Notes: generated by a model from the letters alone, not told the origin. Positions 1 through 6,258 are shown, counted from the first letter of the stretch. The stretch is 10,695 nt of DNA from an uncultured Oscillospiraceae bacterium (GCA_910577525.1 CAJTLI010000059.1:1-10695); one strand, 5' to 3'. A program made the numbers and translations.

Positions 1-55
1 ACTAATCTACATTTTTTCCTCGGCGTTTTCTTACATTTTATCACTGGCGCTGACA
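1..55 (-). mobile_element. Terminal segment of an IS21-like insertion sequence (partial)
   Basis: The first 55 bases are clearly A+T-richer than the adjoining gene. Read on the minus strand, the segment begins TGTCAGCGCC and holds two imperfect 18-bp direct repeats (plus strand 32-49 and 8-25, 24 bp apart) sharing CGCC at one end and AAAATGTA at the other, 14 of 18 bases identical. Ends starting with TG and carrying several internal repeats of about 20 bp are characteristic of the IS21 family (IstA/IstB transposons). The helicase frame enters this segment and stops within it, as expected of an insertion. The transposase genes and the other end would lie outside the window, so the family call rests on end architecture only. 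Confidence 0.5.
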
Positions 56-1114
56 AGCAAATCTCTCCCGCACCCATTTTTTTGTGACGTGGGAGGGGGC
101 CATGATGAGGTTGAAGGTCTTGCCCCGCCCCTCCAGGGCGGCGTGCATCCCCTGGAGCGCGCCCAGGGCCGTCGCGCCGATCTTGCTCTTGCCCGAGCCG
201 CACTCCGCCACAATGAGGGCTATTTTTTTGCGCTGGAGCTGCCGTTTGGTGGCCTCGGCCACCGCCAGCTGGGCGTGGTACAGCGAGTGCCCCGCCTGGG
301 CCATGATGGTGTCGTTGACGGCCAGCACCTCCTCGCTCAACGGCTCCGCCGCCGGGTCGAACAGGGGCTGGAACTGGCTGCGGATGCGCTGGGCCACGGT
401 GGGGCCGAAGGTGTTGAGGTAGTCCGTGATGTTCTCCACGCCGTCAAAGCCGTCCGGCTGGCCGGGGGCCGCGCCGGGGATGGCAATGGCCCCGCTTTTC
501 AGGCCGTCCTCCAGAATTTCCACCACGTTGGCGTCCTCCGGCTTCAGCTCCAGCACATAGGCGTCCAGCTTTTCCCGCAGGGAGACCACCTCCAGCTGCC
601 GCGGGTCGCCCTGGGCGGTGAGCTCGTCCAGCACGTAGTCCCGGAACGCCGGAACCAGCGGCGCGGCGGTCTTGCGGTCCACCTCCTCAAACAGGCGGTC
701 CCGATCCCCGGCGGGGCAGAAGATGTAGCACTTCCGGGGCTGAAGCTCCTGCTGTGTGCCTGTCTCCGCCCTATCATCGTCCCCGCTGTCGTCTACGGGT
801 GCGGCGGTGAGCTTGTCGTCGTTGGCCATCAGCGTGGCGGTGGCGTAAACGCCGTCGTGGCTCAGCTGCCTGCGGTAGCCCTTCGGGGTGCTTTTGAACT
901 GCCGCTTCTCCCCATTCCGCACCGCTTCCACGGTGCCGCCGCCGTAGATGGCGTCGGACATGGCCCGCACCATTTCCGGGTAGCCGCCAAAGCGGATGGC
1001 GGTGATGGTGCCGTTCCCTCCGGCGTTTTCCAGCATCACAGTGTCCGCGTAGGCGGTGAGCCGCACCTTGGCGCCAGGGTCGAAATAGGACAGCTCAATC
1101 AATCTGCTTGACAT
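41..1114 (-). CDS. ICE DEAD/DEAH-type helicase, C-terminally truncated
   Basis: This is the N-terminal part of a large helicase/ATPase found in the DNA-processing block of clostridial ICEs. Residues 1-290 are a family-specific N-terminal region with an acidic stretch near 105-116. Walker A is at 303-311 (AECGSGKSK), and a motif Ia-like segment follows at 337-347 (IMAPSHVTKKW). Walker B, motif III and the whole second RecA-like lobe are absent, because the frame runs into the IS-like end: residues 354-357 (CQRQ) are read from the inserted DNA. The product could perhaps bind nucleotide but should not work as a helicase. GGAG at 1125-1128 sits 11 bases from the chosen ATG (1114). A second ATG at 1118, in another frame and better spaced, encodes only MNVKQID before a stop. 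Confidence 0.72.
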   Translation of the reverse strand: MSSRLIELSYFDPGAKVRLTAYADTVMLENAGGNGTITAIRFGGYPEMVRAMSDAIYGGGTVEAVRNGEKRQFKSTPKGYRRQLSHDGVYATATLMANDDKLTAAPVDDSGDDDRAETGTQQELQPRKCYIFCPAGDRDRLFEEVDRKTAAPLVPAFRDYVLDELTAQGDPRQLEVVSLREKLDAYVLELKPEDANVVEILEDGLKSGAIAIPGAAPGQPDGFDGVENITDYLNTFGPTVAQRIRSQFQPLFDPAAEPLSEEVLAVNDTIMAQAGHSLYHAQLAVAEATKRQLQRKKIALIVAECGSGKSKIGATALGALQGMHAALEGRGKTFNLIMAPSHVTKKWVRERFACQRQ

Positions 1115-1145
1115 TCATTTGCGTTCTCCTTTCTGTTTTGGACAC

Positions 1146-1187
1146 AAAAAAAGACTGTGGCCGCCCCATGGGGCAATTCACAGTCTT
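1146..1187 (-). terminator. Intrinsic terminator, possibly an attenuator of the helicase gene
   Basis: A 9-bp perfect stem, AAGACTGTG (1151-1159) with CACAGTCTT (1179-1187), encloses a second palindrome GCCCCATGGGGC (1163-1174). Read on the minus strand the stem is followed by a run of T (A-tract 1146-1152), the form of a Rho-independent terminator. It lies only about 28 bases upstream of the ATG at 1118. It either ends transcription of the unrecognised gene at 1366-2220 or acts as an attenuator in the helicase leader. Confidence 0.7.
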
Positions 1188-1270
1188 CTTGGTCCGTATT
1201 TTGTTCTTCCAGGCCGCATCAGTCCGGCGGAGGGCAGACTTCGCCCCCTTTCCACGCCGTTCCTCCCTCG

Positions 1271-1298
1271 CTTACTCCGCCCTAACTTACTCCGCCCT
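1271..1298. repeat. Two-copy 13-bp direct repeat in the helicase leader
   Basis: CTTACTCCGCCCT occurs twice, at 1271-1283 and 1286-1298, with a 15-bp period. It lies between a candidate minus-strand promoter and the terminator, and could be a protein-binding site. No function can be assigned from two copies. Confidence 0.5.
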
Positions 1299-1311
1299 GA
1301 AATACAAACCC

Positions 1312-1320
1312 ATTGTACCA
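1312..1320 (-). promoter_or_regulatory. Possible extended -10 promoter for the helicase leader
   Basis: On the minus strand TGGTACAAT forms a TGn-extended -10 element (TACAAT at 1317-1312). No good -35 hexamer is seen at 17 bp. If used, it would give a leader of roughly 190 bases containing the direct repeat and the terminator hairpin. Confidence 0.3.
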
Positions 1321-1340
1321 TGCCCAGGCCCGGGCGGATA

Positions 1341-1357
1341 GGTGGAGGGGTTCCACC
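1341..1357 (-). other. Small hairpin after the stop of the 1366-2220 gene
   Basis: GGTGGA (1341-1346) and TCCACC (1352-1357) form a 6-bp stem with a 5-base loop, 9 bases past the stop codon. No T-tract follows in either direction, so it is not a classical terminator. It may only protect the 3' end of the message. Confidence 0.25.
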
Positions 1358-1365
1358 ATGGGCCG

Positions 1366-2220
1366 CTATTTCCAGAACCCGGTGAAATCCGTCCCGGCGT
1401 CCGGGGACAGGGAGATCATGTACTCCGGCAGTCCCTGCGGTTCGCTGTCCGCCCCCAGCGTTTGCAACAGAATCGCCAAAGCGTCGTGGAGCCCCGCCTG
1501 CTCCTGGGCGTTATAGGCGGCGGCATATTCGGGCATATATTTCCAGATTGCATTCATCAACTCCGGCTTGCGGATCAAGCCAGTGTCTATCCACTCCGAA
1601 CGCACCTTCAGCAGCTCGAAAATTGCGGCGCAGATGATGTCTCCCTCGAAAAATAGATATTCGAGATCGTTGTCATCCCCCCTGTCATGGGCCAGCTTCT
1701 TCCCCGCCCGCGTCATACCTTCAGAGAGTTCCGATGTCCAAATCGGATTGCAGACGGCCAGGACAGTTTTGCACCGGCTAGTCTCGATCCAATAGATGCC
1801 GTTGTCCAGCGCCCGGTGTCGGAATGTCCAGCCCCAAGGGGTGTAGGGCGGAACGGGGAACGTCCCAAAGTAGGCAGGGCACAGCTCCATACCCTCTATG
1901 GCCGCGTCCGCCAGTGTCCAGCCCTCCGGGATGGACGCCGCCTTGTTTCCGCACAGCTCATACATGACGGCCGTCCAGCCGCCCTCCTCCGGCGGGTCGA
2001 TGGGGTAAAGCAGGCCGGGCACGCCGTCCAGCGTCTTACCCAGACCACGGGCCTCCTGAGTAATGGGCGCGTCCGGCAGCACCAGGTAAAATTCACTGCA
2101 TGAGAACGGGCTGTCCGGGTTTGGCTCGACGCCAAAGTAATAGGCCCCCGGGCACAGTTCATCCCAATCTATGACCTCGCCCAGCTCATATTGCAGAATT
2201 GACAGCAGTTCCTTATCCAA
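1366..2220 (-). CDS. Unrecognised 284-residue cytosolic cargo protein
   Basis: I do not recognise this protein. It has no signal peptide, membrane span or obvious catalytic motif. It is acidic and rich in aromatic residues, with clusters of Trp/Pro/Gly around residues 75-135 and a compact C-terminal half (about 170-270) that looks helical. The start is TTG at 2220, preceded on the minus strand by AAGGG six bases upstream. I found no better ATG at a ribosome binding site. It is transcribed divergently from the Xre-type regulator gene at 2336, and the strong promoter at 2263-2291 points into it, so that regulator probably controls it. It sits in a cargo block between two ICE core genes, which suggests an accessory role. 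No function is proposed. Confidence 0.7.
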   Translation of the reverse strand: MDKELLSILQYELGEVIDWDELCPGAYYFGVEPNPDSPFSCSEFYLVLPDAPITQEARGLGKTLDGVPGLLYPIDPPEEGGWTAVMYELCGNKAASIPEGWTLADAAIEGMELCPAYFGTFPVPPYTPWGWTFRHRALDNGIYWIETSRCKTVLAVCNPIWTSELSEGMTRAGKKLAHDRGDDNDLEYLFFEGDIICAAIFELLKVRSEWIDTGLIRKPELMNAIWKYMPEYAAAYNAQEQAGLHDALAILLQTLGADSEPQGLPEYMISLSPDAGTDFTGFWK

Positions 2221-2245
2221 AGGCCGCCCTTCTCTCTTTGTGCGA

Positions 2246-2291
2246 GTTACCTCTTTTGGGTTATTTTAACTCAAAAGAGGTAACGTTTCAA
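2246..2291 (-). promoter_or_regulatory. Sigma-A promoter overlaid by a 13-bp perfect inverted repeat
   Basis: On the minus strand TTGAAA (2291-2286) and TAAAAT (2268-2263) are separated by exactly 17 bp, a near-consensus vegetative promoter firing into the gene that starts at 2220. A perfect inverted repeat, GTTACCTCTTTTG (2246-2258) and CAAAAGAGGTAAC (2272-2284), puts one arm in the -35/-10 spacer and the other just downstream of the -10. Occupancy would block RNA polymerase. The divergent Xre-type regulator is the obvious candidate to bind it. Confidence 0.7.
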
Positions 2292-2335
2292 GAGGGAGTT
2301 GGTTATCCTTTTCTTATGAAGGAAGGGATAATCCA

Positions 2336-2578
2336 ATGACTGTCGGAATTGCGGTAAAAGAGCGTATCCTACAACTGTGTGATGAGAGGTCACTGTCCGT
2401 AAATAAGCTGTGTACGATCAGCGGGGTCACGCAGTCCACAGTGAACAACATTATCAGCGGGCGGAACAATAGCGCCACAGTTGCCACGTTGAAAAAGCTC
2501 TGCGATGGCCTGGAGATTTCACTGGAGGAGTTCTTCCATTCCGAGCTATTCCAGAATCTTGAGCAAGAACTGCAATAA
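2336..2578 (+). CDS. Small Xre/Cro-C1-type HTH transcriptional regulator
   Basis: This 80-residue protein is almost entirely a Cro/C1-type helix-turn-helix domain. Residues about 20-45 (SVNKLCTISGVTQSTVNNI) contain the recognition helix, followed by SGRNNSATVATLKKLCDGL and a short acidic tail ending at ISLEEFF. It has no effector or dimerisation domain beyond the HTH, and resembles the single-domain regulators common in phages and ICEs. The ATG is preceded by AAGGAAGGG with suitable spacing. The gene diverges from 1366-2220, and the inverted repeat between them is its likely operator. Repression of its neighbour, and perhaps of itself, is inferred from layout. Confidence 0.85.
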   Translation: MTVGIAVKERILQLCDERSLSVNKLCTISGVTQSTVNNIISGRNNSATVATLKKLCDGLEISLEEFFHSELFQNLEQELQ

Positions 2579-2583
2579 AACTG

Positions 2584-2622
2584 GCCCTACACTGCACGAG
2601 GCGCAGGGCGCTGTTTCTTTTT
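2584..2622 (+). terminator. Weak terminator candidate after the Xre-type gene
   Basis: GCCCT (2584-2588) and AGGGC (2605-2609) can pair, with imperfect pairing inside, and a T-rich stretch follows (2614-2622). The stem is short and interrupted. Confidence 0.3.
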
Positions 2623-2633
2623 CCTCCGCCGTA

Positions 2634-2642
2634 TGCTATACT
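2634..2642 (+). promoter_or_regulatory. Extended -10 promoter of the WYL regulator gene
   Basis: TGCTATACT is a TGn-extended -10 (TATACT at 2637-2642) with only a weak -35 (T-rich, near 2614). Transcription would begin near 2649, which places the ATG at 2633 outside the message and supports the downstream start at 2669. Confidence 0.55.
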
Positions 2643-2668
2643 GTCCAAAAAGCAATGGTGGGATCGCT

Positions 2669-3562
2669 ATGAAAATCGACCGCTTGATGGGCATCGTCAC
2701 GCTTCTGCTCCAGCAGGACAAAATCACCGCGCCCGAGCTGGCCCGGCGCTTCGAGGTGTCCCGGCGTACCATCAACCGGGACATTGAGGACATCTGCCGG
2801 GCTGGCATCCCCCTGGTCACCACCCAGGGCTATGGGGGCGGCGTGTCCATCGCGGAGGGCTTCAAACTGGACAAATCCCTGCTCACTGGGGACGAGATCC
2901 AGGCCATCCTCTCCGGGGTGAAGGGCCTGGACAGCGTATCGGACACATCCCACTTCCCCGCGCTGGTGGAAAAGCTGGCCGATGGCAATTCGGATGATAT
3001 CCTGATCGACCTGGCCTCCCACTACCAGGGATCGCTGACGGAAAAAATCGCCGCCATCCGGGCGGCCATCCGGGACAGGCTTCCCATCTCCTTTGACTAC
3101 TACTACGAAAAGGGCCAGTGCCGCCGAATATTGGAACCCTACAAGCTGGTGTTCCGATGGTCCGCCTGGTATGTGTGGGGCTGGTGCCCGGAGCGGGAGG
3201 CGTTCCGCCTGTTCAAGCTAAACCGGCTCTGGAATTTGGAGCCGGGGGTGAAGCCCTTTGAAGCGAGGGCATTCCCACCGGAGGAGGTGGACTTTGACCG
3301 TTATTTTTCCGCCGGGACGTATCACCTCAAGGCGCTGTTTGCGGAAAGCGAGCGATACCGGCTTGTAGAGGAATATGGCCCGGACTGTTACCGGGAGACT
3401 CCGAATGGCCTGCTGTTGGAGCGGGACTTTGCCAGCTATTCCAATATGCGGGAATGGGTGCTGAGCTTTGGCGGGCAAGCGGAGGCGCTGGAGCCAGAGG
3501 AGCTGCGGGCCGACCTGCTGCGGCAGGCGCAGGCCATGGCGAAAAAATACCGAGGGACATGA
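2669..3562 (+). CDS. YafY-type transcriptional regulator with HTH and WYL domains
   Basis: This 297-residue protein starts MKIDRLMGIV, the usual N-terminus of the family. Residues about 1-60 form a DeoR/HTH_11-like winged helix (ITAPELARRFEVSRRTINRD, then the wing GYGGG). The WYL domain spans about 130-215. Its signature appears as WYVWGWC, with SFDYYY and ILEPYKLVFR before it. A C-terminal WCX-like extension follows. WYL domains bind ligands or nucleic acid and switch many such regulators, and here the ligand is unknown. A frame extension to the ATG at 2633 was rejected because that codon lies in the promoter. The DUF3795-like gene downstream is probably its target or partner. The gene is complete, and its stop lies inside the hairpin at 3554-3581. 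Confidence 0.88.
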   Translation: MKIDRLMGIVTLLLQQDKITAPELARRFEVSRRTINRDIEDICRAGIPLVTTQGYGGGVSIAEGFKLDKSLLTGDEIQAILSGVKGLDSVSDTSHFPALVEKLADGNSDDILIDLASHYQGSLTEKIAAIRAAIRDRLPISFDYYYEKGQCRRILEPYKLVFRWSAWYVWGWCPEREAFRLFKLNRLWNLEPGVKPFEARAFPPEEVDFDRYFSAGTYHLKALFAESERYRLVEEYGPDCYRETPNGLLLERDFASYSNMREWVLSFGGQAEALEPEELRADLLRQAQAMAKKYRGT

Positions 3563-3585
3563 CATACCGTTGTCATGTCCCTTTT
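3554..3585 (+). terminator. Hairpin terminator overlapping the WYL gene stop codon
   Basis: A perfect 10-bp stem, GGGACATGAC (3554-3563) with GTCATGTCCC (3572-3581), has an 8-base loop and is followed by TTTT. The stop codon TGA (3560-3562) lies in the left arm. The T-tract is short, and the same dyad could instead be an operator for the next gene. Confidence 0.6.
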
Positions 3586-3593
3586 GGTATGAT
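3559..3593 (+). promoter_or_regulatory. Candidate operator/promoter of the DUF3795-like gene
   Basis: TGGTATGAT (3585-3593) is a TGn-extended -10 placed 7 bp downstream of the dyad whose core reads TGACA-N6-TGTCA. No -35 hexamer lies at normal spacing, which suggests dependence on an activator. The adjacent WYL regulator is the natural candidate. This is inferred from layout. Confidence 0.4.
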
Positions 3594-3616
3594 GGGCTCA
3601 GAAAGGAGAGATCACC

Positions 3617-3889
3617 ATGGTTGAATCAAGGTGCGGCCTGCTGTGCGCCCAGTGCGCCTACCGGGAGCAGATGAACTGCCCCGGCTGCGTACATATGAAC
3701 AAGCCCTTCTGGGGGGATGCCTGCCCGGTGAAGTCCTGCTGTGAGGGCAAAGGCCACGACCACTGCGGCCAGTGTGGGGAGTTTCCCTGCGAATTGCTCC
3801 ACCAGTTTGCCTACGACGAAAAGCAGGGGGACGGCGGCAAGCGCATCGAGCAGTGCAGGTGCTGGAGCGGGGAAGCTTCCCCGGTCTAA
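3617..3889 (+). CDS. DUF3795-like cysteine-rich small protein
   Basis: This 90-residue protein has a dense, ordered cysteine pattern: CGLLCAQC near residues 6-13, NCPGC at about 20-24, then CPVKSCC, HCGQCGEFPC and a final CRCW. The arrangement CGLxCxxC...CxGC...CC...CxxCxxFPC is that of the DUF3795 family, soluble proteins presumed to bind metal and of unknown function. The clustered CxxC pairs could hold zinc or an iron-sulphur cluster. AAGGAG lies 8-9 bases before the ATG. The gene follows the WYL regulator by 54 bases, a pairing I associate with this family in Clostridia. It is complete and ends before a strong bidirectional terminator. Confidence 0.8.
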   Translation: MVESRCGLLCAQCAYREQMNCPGCVHMNKPFWGDACPVKSCCEGKGHDHCGQCGEFPCELLHQFAYDEKQGDGGKRIEQCRCWSGEASPV

Positions 3890-3893
3890 AAAG

Positions 3894-3936
3894 AAAAGGC
3901 CCGGACCGCCAAAATACTAACGATCCGGGCCCTTTT
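3894..3936. terminator. Bidirectional terminator between convergent genes
   Basis: GGCCCGGA (3898-3905) pairs with TCCGGGCC (3924-3931). TTTT follows on the plus strand (3933-3936), and a longer T-rich run follows on the minus strand (complement of 3886-3897). It separates the DUF3795-like gene from the oppositely oriented S1-fold gene, whose stop is at 3938. Confidence 0.8.
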
Positions 3937-3937
3937 G

Positions 3938-5317
3938 TCACCGCTTACTCATGATCTTGCCGTACATCTGCCGCTTATCCCGCTCAAACCGCTGCACCAC
4001 CAGCGTGACGTGATCCCCGGACTGGAAATCGGAATCCTCGTGCTGGTAGGAGTAGTTGCACATACACACCGTGCCGTCCGGCAGGTTGCAGAATACCCCG
4101 CCGCCGTACTTCCCGGCGATCACCGCGTACCGGCGGCTGCCCACAGGGTGGCGCTGTTCCGCGCCCTCGAAGGGATTGGTCTCCGTTTCCTTCACCGAGA
4201 TCAGCAGATCCCTCCGGGCGGCGTCATAGCTTTTCACGATGCAGTCCAGTTCATCACCGGGATGATACTCCGTGCGCAGGTCGGCGATGGCAGTATAACT
4301 CAGCTCCCGCTGGGTGAGGTCGATGTCGTGGCCGTAGCACTCCGCCAGACAGCGGCGGGGTCCCACCGCCAGCAGGTGGCACTTCACCCTGGCCCCCTCG
4401 GCGCACAGGTCGGGCCGGTGGGCGAAGAAGTACCGCTGGGCACGGGCAGCCTGCCGCCGGGACGCGATGGCGTAGCCACCCTCCCGATCCACCTTGGTGA
4501 TGATGAAGTCGATGCTGGCCCCCATCATATTCTGGAGCACGTAGTCCGGCCGGGTCTCCCCCATCCACATCTCGGTGGCGGGGATGTAGACGGGCACCCG
4601 ATAGACCAGCACCACCACGCAGTACATGGTGCGCCGCTCCACCTGGCCGGTCTCCCGATTCCGCACGTTCATGGAATGAGGGTCGGTGCCGATGACTGTG
4701 CCGGACAGGGCACTGCGGCCCCGGAAGGAGGCGTAGATGGAGTTCCATGCCTGCCGCTCCTCCTGGGAGAGCCCCCGGTCCAGCTCCCGGAAGTCCAGGG
4801 CAAAAAAGCTCTGCCGATCCGTCAAGGGCGGCGCGGGGGGTGCGTCCCCGTCCGGCGTGGGTTCTTCCGGCGTGGGTTCCGGCACCGGGGTGCCCTCCAC
4901 CATGGCGGACGGTTCATCTTCCATAGGCACATCCCCAGCGGGGCCGGGTTCCTGCCCGTCCACAGGCGGCTCACCGTCCGGCGCGTCCATAGGCGAATCC
5001 CCATCCGGCGCGGCATAAGGCGGCTCCATGGGCGGCCAGTCCTCGGGGCTGTCATCCGGCGGGGCCGGGGGCGCGGACACGTCCACCTCCATCACCTCCG
5101 GGGTGTCCCCCATGTCCTCCCCCGGCAGGCCGGGACCATTCTCCGGCGTGGGCAGGCCATCGTCCGGTTCGTCCAGCTCCGCGGACGGATCAGCGCCGGG
5201 GCCGTCCGTGTCCCGGCACGGATTTTCCAGCAGGGCGGGGGCCTCCATCCCGGACTGTTCCATCTCAGTGACGTCCTGCTGGGGCTCCCCTGCGGAATTG
5301 ACTTTCTTCCTTGGCAT
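3938..5317 (-). CDS. S1-fold RNA-binding-like ICE protein with disordered acidic/proline N-terminus
   Basis: The 459-residue product has two parts. Residues 1 to about 165 are low-complexity and rich in Pro, Asp, Glu and Gly (runs such as PVPEPTPEEPTPD), and should be disordered. The rest holds up to three S1/OB-like segments. One is near SALSGTVIGTD. A second contains DIDLTQRELSY and GDELDCIVKSYDAARRDLLISVKE, close to the S1 consensus. A third is C-terminal, with YAVIAGKYGGGVFCNLPDG and GDHVTLVVQRF. This implies RNA or single-stranded DNA binding in the cytosol, but its role in the element is unknown. The start at 5317 has an ideal AAAAGGAGG eight bases upstream. The open frame extends to 5557 but lacks a comparable ribosome binding site. 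It is the third gene of the initiator operon. Confidence 0.72.
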   Translation of the reverse strand: MPRKKVNSAGEPQQDVTEMEQSGMEAPALLENPCRDTDGPGADPSAELDEPDDGLPTPENGPGLPGEDMGDTPEVMEVDVSAPPAPPDDSPEDWPPMEPPYAAPDGDSPMDAPDGEPPVDGQEPGPAGDVPMEDEPSAMVEGTPVPEPTPEEPTPDGDAPPAPPLTDRQSFFALDFRELDRGLSQEERQAWNSIYASFRGRSALSGTVIGTDPHSMNVRNRETGQVERRTMYCVVVLVYRVPVYIPATEMWMGETRPDYVLQNMMGASIDFIITKVDREGGYAIASRRQAARAQRYFFAHRPDLCAEGARVKCHLLAVGPRRCLAECYGHDIDLTQRELSYTAIADLRTEYHPGDELDCIVKSYDAARRDLLISVKETETNPFEGAEQRHPVGSRRYAVIAGKYGGGVFCNLPDGTVCMCNYSYQHEDSDFQSGDHVTLVVQRFERDKRQMYGKIMSKR

Positions 5318-5348
5318 AATAAAATCCTCCTTTTGGTGTGATATATCT

Positions 5349-5876
5349 TCATGGCCCGTTGGAGCCATAGAAGCGATGGGAGCCGTCCGGCTGGCGGGCG
5401 GCGAAAAAGTGCTTGGGCGGTAGGGCCAGCCCCTGGGGTGCCTCGCCGCCGTCCGCGATCCAGACGATGCGCTCCGCCTTGCCCCGTTCCAGCATTCCAG
5501 CGGGCGCTGTGTCCAAAGAGGCCACGGTGAACAGGCGCAATTCGTCCCCGAAAGCAAAACGCAGCAAGCGGGGCGGCTCCCGGCTGGCGCTAAACTCCTG
5601 GGGCCTGCCCCCGGTGAGTTCGATCATCACGTCGATGGCCTCCAGCCGACGACCGTCCGGCTGTGCGTTGGACAGCCAGACCAGCCCATCGTCCATCCGC
5701 ACATCGAATGTGCCCATGCGGAGCTGCCGCAGCATGGCGTCCATGCGGGCCTGGGTAACCTGGAAGCTGTCTTTCTCAAACTGTCCCCGTACCAGGGCAT
5801 GGAGCTGCCGCCGCCGGACGCAGTTCAGCGTTCGCAGCGCATCCAGGATGAATTTCTGCTGCGTGGATAAAAGCAT
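5349..5876 (-). CDS. DUF5697-like ICE protein with winged-helix-like N-terminus
   Basis: This 175-residue protein begins MLLSTQQKFILDALRTLNCVR, which I recognise as the DUF5697 family found beside RepA_N genes in clostridial ICEs. The first 70 or so residues look like a winged helix (helical repeats, then MDDGLVWLSN as the wing). The remainder resembles a small alpha/beta domain with RIVWIADGG near its end. Function is unknown, and a DNA-binding accessory role is an inference. I chose ATG 5876, eight bases after GGAGG. The GTG at 5885 lies inside that ribosome binding site. The initiator's stop codon (5882-5884) is five bases upstream, so the two genes are probably translationally coupled. 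Confidence 0.75.
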   Translation of the reverse strand: MLLSTQQKFILDALRTLNCVRRRQLHALVRGQFEKDSFQVTQARMDAMLRQLRMGTFDVRMDDGLVWLSNAQPDGRRLEAIDVMIELTGGRPQEFSASREPPRLLRFAFGDELRLFTVASLDTAPAGMLERGKAERIVWIADGGEAPQGLALPPKHFFAARQPDGSHRFYGSNGP

Positions 5877-6258
5877 GGCAGTCACCTCCCATCGGGTGGC
5901 TGACGTAACCCGTTCAAGTAGGGATCTACCATCAGGTCGCTCTCGCTCTCCGCCACGCAGTTGAAAATCGTGGCCATGGCATAGGCCGTGGAGTTCTTCA
6001 CCGGCCTGTCCAGGTTGGCGTGGAGCTTGGCCTCGGCGGTTTGTAAAATCGTGTAGTCCAGCAGCCTTAGCTTGGCCCGCATCCGGCTTTGGGGCAGGGT
6101 GGCGTTGCCCACCCGGAAGCTGTCCGCGTAATAAAGGCGCTCAATGGCGTTTTCAAACACCCGGGCAGTTTCGCGGGAGAAACACTGGAGCTCACAGGCA
6201 TCTAAAATGCCCGTGAGCTCTGTCTCACCGTCCGCCCGTCCGTCCCCGCGCGGGACAG

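Noticed and set aside
45..75. Group II intron 5' end (GTGCG at the helicase break)
   Set aside because: GTGCGGGAG reads naturally as the helicase codons for V-R-E. The following bases do not resemble an intron domain I start, and the repeats further in fit an IS21-like end better.
89..1111. Long plus-strand open frame (340 codons) opposite the helicase
   Set aside because: It is an antisense shadow from high third-position G+C. Its His/Gly/Val-rich composition fits no protein family, and the opposite strand has Walker A and a ribosome binding site.
2633..2668. Upstream ATG start for the WYL regulator
   Set aside because: The codon overlaps the extended -10 element, so it would lie before the transcript start. 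MKIDRL at 2669 is the family-typical N-terminus.
4840..5230. Repetitive G+C-rich DNA (GGCGTGGGTTC-type repeats) in the S1-fold gene
   Set aside because: It encodes the Pro/Glu/Asp low-complexity tail. The repeats follow from biased codons and need no separate DNA-level function.
3935..5341. Plus-strand open frame of 468 codons opposite the S1-fold gene
   Set aside because: It is an antisense shadow with His/Arg/Gly-rich, low-information sequence. It starts inside the bidirectional terminator region and has no ribosome binding site.
5318..5557. N-terminal extension of the S1-fold protein to the start at 5557
   Set aside because: The extension overlaps the DUF5697-like gene in another frame, reads as Arg/Trp/Pro-rich noise and lacks a ribosome binding site. 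ATG 5317 follows an ideal one.
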